Shown: one piece after another, positions 8,861 through 16,818 of the stretch
Position numbering within the stretch: the stretch's first letter is position 1
Layout: each line of letters begins with the position of its first letter
From: Leptospirales bacterium
Lineage (GTDB): Bacteria > Spirochaetota > Leptospiria > Leptospirales > Leptonemataceae
Length of the DNA stretch: 64,000 bases
NCBI GenBank assembly: GCA_019694655.1
Contig: JAIBBN010000014.1
Coordinates: 21,062-85,061, forward strand
Reading direction: 5' to 3'
The notes under the pieces: model-generated
What the model saw: only the letters and a program-made list of their open reading frames with translations
Databases searched by the model: none
What the model was told of the DNA's origin: nothing
Position numbers and translations under genes: made by a program

Positions 8861-10651
8861 CTATTCGCCGGCGGCCTGCAGTCCCAGCTGGCGAATCTGG
8901 TAATTCAGGCGCCCGCGGGAGATTCCAAGCAGTTCCGCCGCACGGCTACGATTGTTTTCGCTGGCGCTGAGCGCCTTCTCAATCAAGTCGCGGGCATAGC
9001 CCGCTGTCAGCGCCTCGAAGTCGAGCTGCACGCCGGCAGCCAGGTTCAGTGCATGCGGCGCTTCAACGACAGCCTCGCTTTGCATTGCCGCTGGCAGGTA
9101 ATGAGGAGTGATCTCCGCGGCGCCGCGACTATCGGCGACCAGACGGATGATGCAATTTTCCAGTTCACGCACGTTGCCCGGCCAGCGCCAGCGGCATAAC
9201 AAGGCCAGGGTTTGTTCGCCCAGACGCGGCGCCTTCATTCCCCAGCGCGAAGCGTAGCGTTCAACCAGACTCTGCGCCAGCTGAGGGATATCGCCAGCGC
9301 GCTCGCGCAACGGCGGCAATCTGAGCTCGTAGACATTGATTCGATAGTAGAGGTCCTCGCGAAACCGGCCGGCGGCGATCATCTCGGGAAGATTGCGATG
9401 TGTGGCAAATATCAAACGACAGGCGGCGCGCCGCAGCCGGCGATCGCCGACCGCCTGGTAGCTGCGCTCCTGAACCAGGCGCAATATCTTCGGCTGAATT
9501 TCCAGCGGCATCTCGCCAATTTCATCGAAGAAGAGCGCGCCCTGGCCGGCCTGTTCCACATAGCCAGCGCGATCGTTGCGCGCATCGGTGAAAGCGCCGC
9601 GAACGCTGCCAAACAGCTCGCTTTCCCACAAGGTTGTGGGAATCGATGCACAGTTTACAGCGACAAAGGGAGCGCCGGGGCCGACGCCCTTGCTGTGCAA
9701 CAATGCGGCCAGCAGTTCCTTGCCAACGCCGGTTTCGCCAGTAATCAAAACCGGCATATCCAGAGCAGCGACACGGTGCGCCCTCTCAACGGCTTCGGAC
9801 ATGCGCGCGTCGGAGTAGACCAGGCGATGGTCGCCTATCTGCAGCTCATTGCCGGCGCCCGCATCGGTCGGCGCTTCCGCGCCATCCGGCGGTCGAAGAT
9901 GAGCGCGCAGTCGTTGGTTTTCCTGTCGAATGCCTGCATTGCGAATGGCCAGAGCAAAGGGAATGCGACTGTTTTCCAGCAGGCGAAGTTCTGCCGGGAA
10001 ATAGGGTAGATGGTTGCGTTTGCGACCCAGAACCAGATAGCCAAAAATCTCGCGCTGAAAAAGTACCGGAAAAAAGAGTCGAAAGTCCTCGCCGTACAGT
10101 CGGTTGAGTAGAGCGCGCAGACTGCGCAGGAAGCGCGGATAACGCTCGCCGGAAGTCTGGCCTTGCTGTGTTGCGCTGCCCAGCAGAAAGATCTGGCGAA
10201 ACTGCGGTTCCAGCTCGGCCGGCAATCGTAGCCGTCCGGTCAGCAGTCGGGCCTCCGCGCTCAAGCGCCCATCGCTGACCAGCCAGCCTGGCAAAGGACC
10301 GCGGCTGCGCAGGATACTGCGCGTATAGCCGCCGGTGATCAGCAGGAAGCCCTTCTCAAAGCCAAAGAGCTCATGCAGCAGGCTAAGACAGTGCTCCAGG
10401 AAAAGTCCCGGGTCTTCAAAAGCGTGCCCGGAAGTCTGCATTCCTGAGTTGAGCGCCTGCAAGGACTCGGCGCTCAAACGACGCCCCGGAAACAGCAGGG
10501 CTTCCAGCCTGGGCAGCAATAGCCAGGCTGCAAGTACTGCCGCCGGCAAAGGCGCAAGTGCAAGAGGCATGATCAGCAAGGCCGAAGCGATCCATCCAGC
10601 AAGCACCAGAAGCGTGATTCCAAGAACAAGGAGGACGCTTCGCCAGATCAT
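8861..10651 (-). CDS. Membrane-anchored sigma-54-dependent activator with GAF-like sensor
   Basis: About 596 residues from ATG 10651. Two N-terminal membrane helices (SVLLVLGITLLVLAGWIASALL and a second up to about residue 50) are followed by a GAF-like region (residues about 75-240), an AAA+ domain and a Fis-type helix-turn-helix. Walker A is GETGVGKE (about 305-312), Walker B LFFDEI, the R-finger region is intact. The sigma-54 contact loop reads GAFTDA (352-357) instead of GAFTGA. The C-terminal RSRAAELLGISRGRLNYQIRQLGL is the DNA-binding helix. It lies divergent to a consensus -24/-12 promoter 134 bp from its start. A membrane-bound input suggests that the signal is sensed at or near the membrane. 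Confidence 0.85.
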   Translation of the reverse strand: MIWRSVLLVLGITLLVLAGWIASALLIMPLALAPLPAAVLAAWLLLPRLEALLFPGRRLSAESLQALNSGMQTSGHAFEDPGLFLEHCLSLLHELFGFEKGFLLITGGYTRSILRSRGPLPGWLVSDGRLSAEARLLTGRLRLPAELEPQFRQIFLLGSATQQGQTSGERYPRFLRSLRALLNRLYGEDFRLFFPVLFQREIFGYLVLGRKRNHLPYFPAELRLLENSRIPFALAIRNAGIRQENQRLRAHLRPPDGAEAPTDAGAGNELQIGDHRLVYSDARMSEAVERAHRVAALDMPVLITGETGVGKELLAALLHSKGVGPGAPFVAVNCASIPTTLWESELFGSVRGAFTDARNDRAGYVEQAGQGALFFDEIGEMPLEIQPKILRLVQERSYQAVGDRRLRRAACRLIFATHRNLPEMIAAGRFREDLYYRINVYELRLPPLRERAGDIPQLAQSLVERYASRWGMKAPRLGEQTLALLCRWRWPGNVRELENCIIRLVADSRGAAEITPHYLPAAMQSEAVVEAPHALNLAAGVQLDFEALTAGYARDLIEKALSASENNRSRAAELLGISRGRLNYQIRQLGLQAAGE

Positions 10652-10784
10652 GATTAAGCCAGAGACGCTGATCAAAATCTGTCAGTCGCAAAAAGTAGCC
10701 GTTCAATTTTAATCGGCCCTTGCTGCAGGCCTTCAGAATTGCTCCATTCCGCCAAATCCAGCGACCGCTGTGTATCCGGGGTGG

Positions 10785-10800
10785 TGGCACGCGCATTGCA
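10785..10800 (+). promoter_or_regulatory. Sigma-54 (-24/-12) promoter
   Basis: TGGCAC (10785-10790), five bases, then TTGCA (10796-10800). GG and GC are exactly 10 bp apart, matching the sigma-54 consensus TGGCACG-N4-TTGCW at every defined position. The predicted +1 is about 10811. It is divergent from and adjacent to the sigma-54 activator gene, and faces the TauE-type permease and the TPP-enzyme operon. A short inverted repeat, CAGCG-AC-CGCTG, lies at 10759-10770; whether the activator binds it is unknown. Confidence 0.7.
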
Positions 10801-10810
10801 AAGGCCCTTT

Positions 10811-11530
10811 GTGCTGTGGTTGGCTGCGATCGTCTTACTGGCCTTCTTTCTGCAGGCGCTCACCGGATTTGGCAGTGTTGTCATCGCTCTGACCCTCGGC
10901 GCACTGCTCTTTCCGATTCCGGAACTGTTGCCGGTACTGGTTGCGCTCAACCTTCCGCTCTGCGCTTACTTAAGCTGGCGGCACCGACAGAAGATCGATT
11001 TGCGGCTGCTGTTTGGCGAGATCCTGCCCTGGATGGGTCCAATGGTGGCGGTCGGCTTGCTGCTGGCCGGCTACCTGCAAGGCGAGCCGCTGCGCAAGAT
11101 CTTTGGCGGGATTGTTGTGTTCTTTGCCGCGCGCGAGATCTGGCTCTTACGCCGCACGGCAGCGCCGGCGCCCGCCGGCCCCTTTGCCTTTCGGGCCTGG
11201 CTTTTGACTGCGGGGCTGGTTCACGGCGTCTACGCCTCCGGCGGACCGCCGCTCGTTCAAGCGCTGGCCGGGCGCCGTCTCGATCGCAGCGTCTTTCGCG
11301 CCACCTTGATGCTGCTCTGGCTGCTCTTCAACGCGGCGCTTTTGGGCTGGTACTGCTTTCAAGGCCGTATCGATCTACAGGTTTCGCAGCGCATACTCTG
11401 GCTGCTTCCCACATTGCCTGCCGGCATACTGCTTGGCGAGTGGCTGCACCTGCGCATCTCCGAGAATCTCTTTCGACTCTCGGTTCAGCTGCTGCTTGTG
11501 TTCTCCGGCCTCGCTTTGCTTTTTCGCTGA
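10811..11530 (+). CDS. TauE/SafE-family membrane permease
   Basis: Hydrophobic protein with about eight membrane segments and TauE/SafE features: an N-terminal LQALTGFGSVVIALTLGALLF helix with the GFG turn, and a central ASGGPPLV motif opening the second repeat half. Members export sulfite or sulfonates, or move other organic anions. The frame is open from a TTG at 10739, but no upstream start has a ribosome-binding site, and the sigma-54 promoter predicts +1 at about 10811, where a GTG begins directly at helix 1 (239 residues, normal for the family). That start is therefore inferred, not proven. It is 69 bp upstream of the TPP-enzyme gene on the same strand. Confidence 0.75.
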   Translation: MLWLAAIVLLAFFLQALTGFGSVVIALTLGALLFPIPELLPVLVALNLPLCAYLSWRHRQKIDLRLLFGEILPWMGPMVAVGLLLAGYLQGEPLRKIFGGIVVFFAAREIWLLRRTAAPAPAGPFAFRAWLLTAGLVHGVYASGGPPLVQALAGRRLDRSVFRATLMLLWLLFNAALLGWYCFQGRIDLQVSQRILWLLPTLPAGILLGEWLHLRISENLFRLSVQLLLVFSGLALLFR

Positions 11531-11599
11531 AGTCAGCTCCGCCAACAATTTCATGGACGCTCATATAAAAACTTTTTGAGGCAGGTTGAGAAACAGCAT

Positions 11600-13351
11600 A
11601 TGGAAGAAATCAGCGGCGGCGAAGTTGCAGCGCGAATGCTTAAACAGGAGGCGGTTGATCGGGTCTTTGGCATCATCGACGGCACCTACTTTGGCTTTTA
11701 TTCAAGCCTGCGCAAAAGCAATATTACCTTGATCAGTCCGCGACACGAAACCAGCGCAGCGCACATGGCCGGCGCCTATGCTCGACTGACTGGCAAACTC
11801 GGCGTGTGCATGGCTTCCAATGGACCGGGCGTGGCCAATATACTGCCAGGCCTGGTTGTCGAAGAGGCCGAGGGCAACCGTGTTCTCTGTATCACCAGTT
11901 GCAGACGAACCGGCATCAGCAATCCCGATCGCGGCGGAAGTTACCAGTACTTTGATCAAAGCGCTGTGATCGCTCGCTTTGCAAAGTGGAGCGCAGCGGT
12001 CCCTTCCTTTGAGCGTATCCCGGAGATGATGCGCATGGCCCTGCGCAAATGCTTCGAGGGACGACCAGGCGTGGTTCACCTGGACATTCCCGAGAACATT
12101 ATGAATAAGAAAGTCAAGGCGCAGGTCGCCTTGCTGGCGCCGCACCGTTACCGCACAATCGCGCCGCTTTCGCCGGCGCCAGAGCTGGTCGAGGAAGCGG
12201 CGAGACTGCTGCTTGCTTCGAGCGCGCCAATCATTCATGCTGGAAGCGGAGTGTTGCATGCCGGCGCCTGCGATGAACTGGAGGCCATTGCCGAGTGCCT
12301 GCAGGCGCCTGTTACCACCAGCTGGGCGGCGCGCGGAGCGCTGCGCGAGGACTCGCCGCTGGCTATGCCCATGATTCATGTGAAGCTGAACCATATCGTT
12401 CGCAACGATGCCGACCTTGTGCTGACGCTTGGTTCGCGTCTGGGCGAAACCGACTGGTGGGGCAAGGCGCCTTACTGGCGACGCGCCAGCGAACAGAAAA
12501 TGATCCAGGTTGATATCGACGCCAGCATCCTGGGCGCCAACAAGCCAGTTGACATTGCCGTCCAGGCCGACATTGGCGTCTTCCTGCGCCAGCTTAAGCA
12601 ACGACTGATGGCCCTGGAACCCGGCGGCCGGCGCAGCGACGGCGGCGCCCGTTTGCGCAAGTATGCCCGTTTTCGCCAGCGCTACCGCCAGAAGCTGGAC
12701 CGCGCCCTTCTGGACAAGCGCTCGCCTATGCATCCGGCGCAGGCGCCGGCCATTTGCGGCGCCACGCTGCCCGAGGATACAATCTTTGTCGCCGACGGCG
12801 GCAACACGGCGGTGTGGGCCAACTTCTATCATGAAATGCGACGGCCAGGTTCGCTGCTATCGACTTTCAAATTTGGCATGCTGGGCGCGGGCGTAGCCCA
12901 GGCCCTGGGCGCCGCCTCGGCCTTCCCTGATCGAAACGTTTGCTGCATCATTGGCGACGGGGCCATGGGCTTCCACCCCCAGGAAATCGAAACGGCGGTG
13001 CGCAACCAGTTGCGCGTGATTTTCGTGGTCCTCTGTGATAAGCAGTGGGGCATGGTAAAGATGAACCAACAGTTTACGTTGAAACCATGGAAGACGCTGC
13101 TTTTCAAGTCGCTCAGCCCGGAAGAAACCATCAATGCCGACCTGGGCGAAATCGCTTTTGATCGACTTGCAGAATCGATGGGCGCTCACGGCGAACGCGT
13201 AAGTCATCCCGATGAACTGGAACCCGCGCTGCGGCGCTGCATGGATGCCAGGCGCTGCGCCGTGATCCATGTCGACGTCGACCCGGTGAAGCATATGTGG
13301 GCCCCCGGCCTGATTCACTTCAAGGAAATGCACCTGGAGCCAAAAGGATGA
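11600..13351 (+). CDS. Thiamine-diphosphate-dependent enzyme, acetolactate-synthase-like
   Basis: A 583-residue protein of the acetohydroxyacid synthase / 2-oxoacid decarboxylase superfamily. The TPP-activating glutamate is Glu50 in SPRHETSAAHMAGAY; ASNGPGVAN and the central Rossmann domain follow; the C-terminal TPP site starts IIGDGAMGF. The metal-ligand position that reads NN in acetolactate synthases is CD here (VLCDKQWGM). It ends WAPGLIHFKEMHLEPKG. ATG 11600 has a GAGG-like site upstream. It is unlikely to be the housekeeping IlvB because no small subunit is adjacent. Sulfoacetaldehyde acetyltransferase or a 2-oxoacid lyase are possibilities, given the TauE neighbour; I cannot name the substrate. 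The next gene overlaps by 4 nt. Confidence 0.8.
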   Translation: MEEISGGEVAARMLKQEAVDRVFGIIDGTYFGFYSSLRKSNITLISPRHETSAAHMAGAYARLTGKLGVCMASNGPGVANILPGLVVEEAEGNRVLCITSCRRTGISNPDRGGSYQYFDQSAVIARFAKWSAAVPSFERIPEMMRMALRKCFEGRPGVVHLDIPENIMNKKVKAQVALLAPHRYRTIAPLSPAPELVEEAARLLLASSAPIIHAGSGVLHAGACDELEAIAECLQAPVTTSWAARGALREDSPLAMPMIHVKLNHIVRNDADLVLTLGSRLGETDWWGKAPYWRRASEQKMIQVDIDASILGANKPVDIAVQADIGVFLRQLKQRLMALEPGGRRSDGGARLRKYARFRQRYRQKLDRALLDKRSPMHPAQAPAICGATLPEDTIFVADGGNTAVWANFYHEMRRPGSLLSTFKFGMLGAGVAQALGAASAFPDRNVCCIIGDGAMGFHPQEIETAVRNQLRVIFVVLCDKQWGMVKMNQQFTLKPWKTLLFKSLSPEETINADLGEIAFDRLAESMGAHGERVSHPDELEPALRRCMDARRCAVIHVDVDPVKHMWAPGLIHFKEMHLEPKG

Positions 13352-14271
13352 TGCCCATCGATCAGGTACGCCTCAACTTCAATCCGGCCTCGCTGACTGC
13401 GCTGAATATCATTCTGGGCTTTGTGATGTTTGGCGTGGCGCTGGACATGAAACTTGCGGACTTTCGCAACGCCTGGCGTTCGCCCAAACCAATCCTGATT
13501 GGCCTTTTCGCTCAATTTGTGTTGCTGCCGGCGGCCACCTTTGGCCTGGTCTGGCTGATTCGCCCCGCTCCCAGCATTGCCCTTGGCATGTTTCTGGTGG
13601 CGTCTTGTCCAGGCGGAAACATCTCAAACTTTCTCACCCACCTTGCGCGCGGAAACACAGCGCTATCGGTCAGCATGACAGCCGTTTCCACTTTTGTCGC
13701 AACTTTCATGACGCCGTTGAATTTCAGCCTCTGGGCCGGCCTCTACGCGCCGACGCAGGCGCTGCTGCGCGACTTCACACTTGATCGCTGGGAGATGTTG
13801 CTTGCCGTATTCTTACTTCTCGGATTGCCGATGAGTATCGGGTTGTTTGTGTCTCAGCGCTTTCCGGCCTTTTCGCACCGATTGAAGACCCCGATGCGCT
13901 ATCTGTCCATTGCAATCTTCGGGCTTTTTGTAATCGGCGCCTTGGCCGCAAACTTTCGCTACTTTCTGGACTATGTCGGTTACGTAGTTTTCTTCGTGAT
14001 GCTGCAAAACGGCGCGGCCCTGTTTTCCGGGTACGCAGCAGCTTTGTTGAGCCGCCTGCCAGAAGGCGATCGTCGCGCCGTCGCCATTGAAGTCGGCATC
14101 CAGAACTCCGGGCTCGGACTTATTTTGATCTTCAACTTTTTCGATGGCCTGGGCGGGATGGCCATCATCGCCGCTTGGTGGGGCATCTGGCATATTCTTT
14201 CCGGGCTGAGCGTCGCTTTCTGGTGGCGACGACGGGCGCCCGGGCCGCGAGCCCAAAGCGGCGCGACATGA
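13348..14271 (+). CDS. BASS-family sodium-dependent transporter
   Basis: About 307 residues with nine to ten membrane segments. It matches the bile acid:sodium symporter family: VASCPGGNISNFLTHLARGN in helix 4 and the conserved IEVGIQNSGLGLIL in helix 9, both crossing motifs that bind sodium. BASS members carry bile acids, pyruvate, ketopantoate and other organic anions. Its place directly after a TPP enzyme (ATGA overlap 13348-13351) suggests that it moves the substrate or product of that enzyme; this is inference. A second ATG follows immediately at 13351. Confidence 0.85.
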   Translation: MMPIDQVRLNFNPASLTALNIILGFVMFGVALDMKLADFRNAWRSPKPILIGLFAQFVLLPAATFGLVWLIRPAPSIALGMFLVASCPGGNISNFLTHLARGNTALSVSMTAVSTFVATFMTPLNFSLWAGLYAPTQALLRDFTLDRWEMLLAVFLLLGLPMSIGLFVSQRFPAFSHRLKTPMRYLSIAIFGLFVIGALAANFRYFLDYVGYVVFFVMLQNGAALFSGYAAALLSRLPEGDRRAVAIEVGIQNSGLGLILIFNFFDGLGGMAIIAAWWGIWHILSGLSVAFWWRRRAPGPRAQSGAT

Positions 14272-15233
14272 AAACCATTTTGGTGACCGGCGCGTCTGGC
14301 TACCTTGGCGCACAGACTGTCACAGCGCTGGCACAGAGCGGCCAGGCGCGCCTCATTGCCTGCGATGTACGAGCGCCGCGACTCGAAGATCGGCGCGACG
14401 CTGTTGTCTATGAGGACGTAGACGTCCGATCCCCGCAGCTAGCATCGCTGTTTGGCAAGCATAAGCCCGATTGTGTGATTCACCTGGCATCGATTGTGAC
14501 GCCAGCGCCGCGCAGCACTGCAGAATTTGAATACTCCGTGGATGTGCTTGGATCGGAAAACGTACTGAAGGCCTGCTTGAGCGCCGGCGTGAAACGCATC
14601 GTCGTATCTTCCAGCGGCGCGGCCTACGGTTACCATGCCGACAATCCGTCCTGGCTGCGAGAGGAAGACGCCCTGCGCGGCAATGATGAATTTGCTTACT
14701 CCCGGCACAAGCGTCTGGTAGAGGAGATGCTGGCGCGCTACCGTCAAGCGCACCCGCAATTGAAGCAGACTATCTTTCGCATCGGAACGATACTGGGCGA
14801 ACGGGTGCGCAACCAGATCACCGCCCTCTTTGATCGCAAACGCATCCTGATTCTGCGCGGCGTGGCATCGCCCTTTGTATTTGTCTGGGATCAAGACGTT
14901 GTCGCCTGCCTGCAGCGCGCGGCCCTGGAAGATATCGATGGCATATTCAATGTCGCCGGCGATGGCGCACTTGAACTGGAGGAGATCGCCCGAATGTGCG
15001 GCAAGCCAACGCTCGCGCTCTCGCCGACGCTGCTCAAGCTGGCCCTGAGTATTCTATATCCGCTGCGATTGTCGCCTTACGGACCGCAGCAGCTGCGCTT
15101 TCTCCAGTTTCGGCCGGTGCTGGACAACAGCCGACTCAAGCAGGTCTTTGGCTACACGCCGGCCAAGAGCAGTCGGCAGGCGCTGCAGTTCTATTTATCC
15201 AGCCGCGGAATGCTACAGGATTCGAAGCAATGA
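14268..15233 (+). CDS. NAD-dependent epimerase/dehydratase-like protein
   Basis: A 321-residue extended SDR. The nucleotide-binding TGASGYLG is at the N-terminus (residues 7-14), Ser/Ser of VSSSGAAYG and YSRHK (catalytic Tyr and Lys) are all present. The substrate is unclear: the C-terminal half is not of a sugar-nucleotide type I recognise. ATG 14268 overlaps the previous stop as ATGA. It is the third member of a chain of four genes with 4-nt overlaps (13348-15233), so it very likely works in the same pathway as the TPP enzyme. Confidence 0.8.
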   Translation: MKTILVTGASGYLGAQTVTALAQSGQARLIACDVRAPRLEDRRDAVVYEDVDVRSPQLASLFGKHKPDCVIHLASIVTPAPRSTAEFEYSVDVLGSENVLKACLSAGVKRIVVSSSGAAYGYHADNPSWLREEDALRGNDEFAYSRHKRLVEEMLARYRQAHPQLKQTIFRIGTILGERVRNQITALFDRKRILILRGVASPFVFVWDQDVVACLQRAALEDIDGIFNVAGDGALELEEIARMCGKPTLALSPTLLKLALSILYPLRLSPYGPQQLRFLQFRPVLDNSRLKQVFGYTPAKSSRQALQFYLSSRGMLQDSKQ

Positions 15234-16030
15234 GCTACTACCATCAGAAGCGCTTTGTGGTCAGCGGCGCCGCCGGCGGCCTGGGTCGACAGTTTTGCAG
15301 ACAGTTGCTTGCGGCCGGCGCGCGTGTGGCCGGCCTGGACTTGCCTGGGCCGGCGCTCAAGGCCTTGCAAAAAGAAATGCAAGACTACGCCGGCCAGGAA
15401 AGCTTCCTGGCGCTGCCGGTCGATCTCCGGCGCGAGCAGCAGTGCCGCAAGGCCGTTGCCGCCGTGGCGCGACGCTTTGGCAAGGCTGACGGCGTGATTC
15501 AGAACGCAGGGATCACCCATCGCGGACTTTTTCGCGACTCAACGCCGGAGGATCATCGTCGCGTCATGAAAGTGAATTACTTTGGAGCGATCAACTTAAT
15601 GCAGGCGCTGCTGCCGTATTTGCAACGCCCGGCGGATGTTGTCGCCCTGTCCAGCGTCGCCGGCTTTGCGCCGCTGGCCACGCGATCGGCCTATGCCGCC
15701 AGCAAGCACGCCTTTCAGGCCTTTTTTGAAACGCTGCGCGTTGAAGAGCCGGAACTTTTTGTACTGGTAGCCTGCCCTTCGTTTATCGACACGGGAGCGC
15801 GCCAGGGCGGCGGCAATCGCCCAGGCATTGGCGCCCAGAAAATCGGCGGGCGACCGCTGACGCCGGAGCTTGCAGTACAGAAAATTCTGGCGGCGCTGCA
15901 AAGGCGCAAGCGACGTGCATTTCTGACGCCCGTCAGTTACCTGTCTTTTCTCCTGCAGTTTGTTGCGCCAGGCTACTACGACCGCAAAATGCGCGCTGCA
16001 ATGGCCGACGATTTGACGGCGCAACATTAG
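15230..16030 (+). CDS. Short-chain dehydrogenase/reductase
   Basis: A 266-residue classical SDR. The cofactor motif is SGAAGGLG (with Ser in place of the usual Thr), then QNAGIT, catalytic Ser in LSSVAGFAP and YAASK. The C-terminal extension is hydrophobic (SYLSFLLQFVAPGYYD), seen in SDRs that act on lipid or membrane-associated substrates. ATG 15230 overlaps the epimerase stop (ATGA). It is the last gene of the sigma-54-linked operon; about 100 bp follow without a recognisable intrinsic terminator. Confidence 0.85.
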   Translation: MSYYHQKRFVVSGAAGGLGRQFCRQLLAAGARVAGLDLPGPALKALQKEMQDYAGQESFLALPVDLRREQQCRKAVAAVARRFGKADGVIQNAGITHRGLFRDSTPEDHRRVMKVNYFGAINLMQALLPYLQRPADVVALSSVAGFAPLATRSAYAASKHAFQAFFETLRVEEPELFVLVACPSFIDTGARQGGGNRPGIGAQKIGGRPLTPELAVQKILAALQRRKRRAFLTPVSYLSFLLQFVAPGYYDRKMRAAMADDLTAQH

Positions 16031-16128
16031 CGTTCCTGGGAAGTCGACCTAATTGCTGTACTGATTACGGCGCTTGTGCGGCGCCGGGCGGCCTGAGGCT
16101 TCGACAATTGCGCACGTCCCGAGTGCAA

Positions 16129-16344
16129 TCAATCAAGCAGCTTCTGGCGAATCTCTACACAGAACTGTGCAATGTCGCCGCTTCGATTTTCCAGCACATC
16201 CTTGAGTATGGCAAGATCTACCTCGGTATAGCCATGGACTAGAACATTGCGAAAGCCAACAGCAGACTGCAAGCGCGAAGCAAGAGCAGTTGAAAGCCAT
16301 CCAGCCCCGGCCAGGAGCTGCCGAAGCAGGTCGAGATCGTTCAT
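16129..16344 (-). CDS. Shortened HepT-like (DUF86) toxin
   Basis: A 71-residue C-terminal half of a HepT ribonuclease. The RX4HXY active-site motif is present (RNVLVHGY, Arg32, His37, Tyr39), as are the following helix DLAILKDVLENR. Full-length HepT proteins are about 130-145 residues; here the start MNDLDLLRQ runs directly into the region that normally lies about 60-70 residues later, so the first helices of the HEPN bundle are missing. The stop-start overlap with the mntA gene (16341-16344) is retained, so the deletion looks in-frame and internal. It may be inactive. Confidence 0.65.
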   Translation of the reverse strand: MNDLDLLRQLLAGAGWLSTALASRLQSAVGFRNVLVHGYTEVDLAILKDVLENRSGDIAQFCVEIRQKLLD

Positions 16345-16733
16345 CGCTTTGCGCCCCGGTATTCATCCAGTATGGGCCGCATATCCCAGTAGCGGTTACG
16401 CGCATCGACGATGAAGCGCACGCGGCGCGAGGGGTCCTTTTCCGCCAGCAGGATGCCGTCGCGCAGAACACGTTGCACCAGATCGACCGGCGCCGTGTTT
16501 AGCACAACGATCTGCACTCTTCGATGAAGCTGGTCGTTGAGATTGGCCTCCAGCGCAAATGGCGCATCGAGAAGAGTGTGTGGCGTCGCCTGAGGATAGA
16601 GTACGGCAATGTCGATGTCGCTTTGCGGACCATCTTCGCCGCGAGCGACGCTGCCAAATAGATAGACAGCGGCGAATTCCTCATTTGCCGCAAAGAGCTG
16701 CTCCAATTTGGCCACCAGCGCCAAGCGGTCCAT
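16341..16733 (-). CDS. MntA-like nucleotidyltransferase antitoxin
   Basis: A 130-residue minimal nucleotidyltransferase. The GSX10DXD motif is exact: Gly27-Ser28, then Asp39 and Asp41 (GSVARGEDGPQSDIDIAV). In the type VII MntA/HepT system this enzyme adds AMP groups to the tyrosine of HepT to neutralise it. It overlaps the shortened hepT by 4 nt, the classic order. Since its partner is truncated, it may be a surviving antitoxin. Cytoplasmic. Confidence 0.8.
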   Translation of the reverse strand: MDRLALVAKLEQLFAANEEFAAVYLFGSVARGEDGPQSDIDIAVLYPQATPHTLLDAPFALEANLNDQLHRRVQIVVLNTAPVDLVQRVLRDGILLAEKDPSRRVRFIVDARNRYWDMRPILDEYRGAKR

Positions 16734-16818
16734 GGGAAAAAGCTGTCAGTAAGGTCAGACAGCGCAACAGAAAACGATGCCAGGCAAACTGCCGTCCTGA
16801 TTTGCAGCATGCAGAATT

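Noticed and set aside
16129..16733. Frameshift as the cause of the short HepT
   Set aside because: Other frames in this region give no HepT-like N-terminal residues; the missing part appears deleted rather than shifted.
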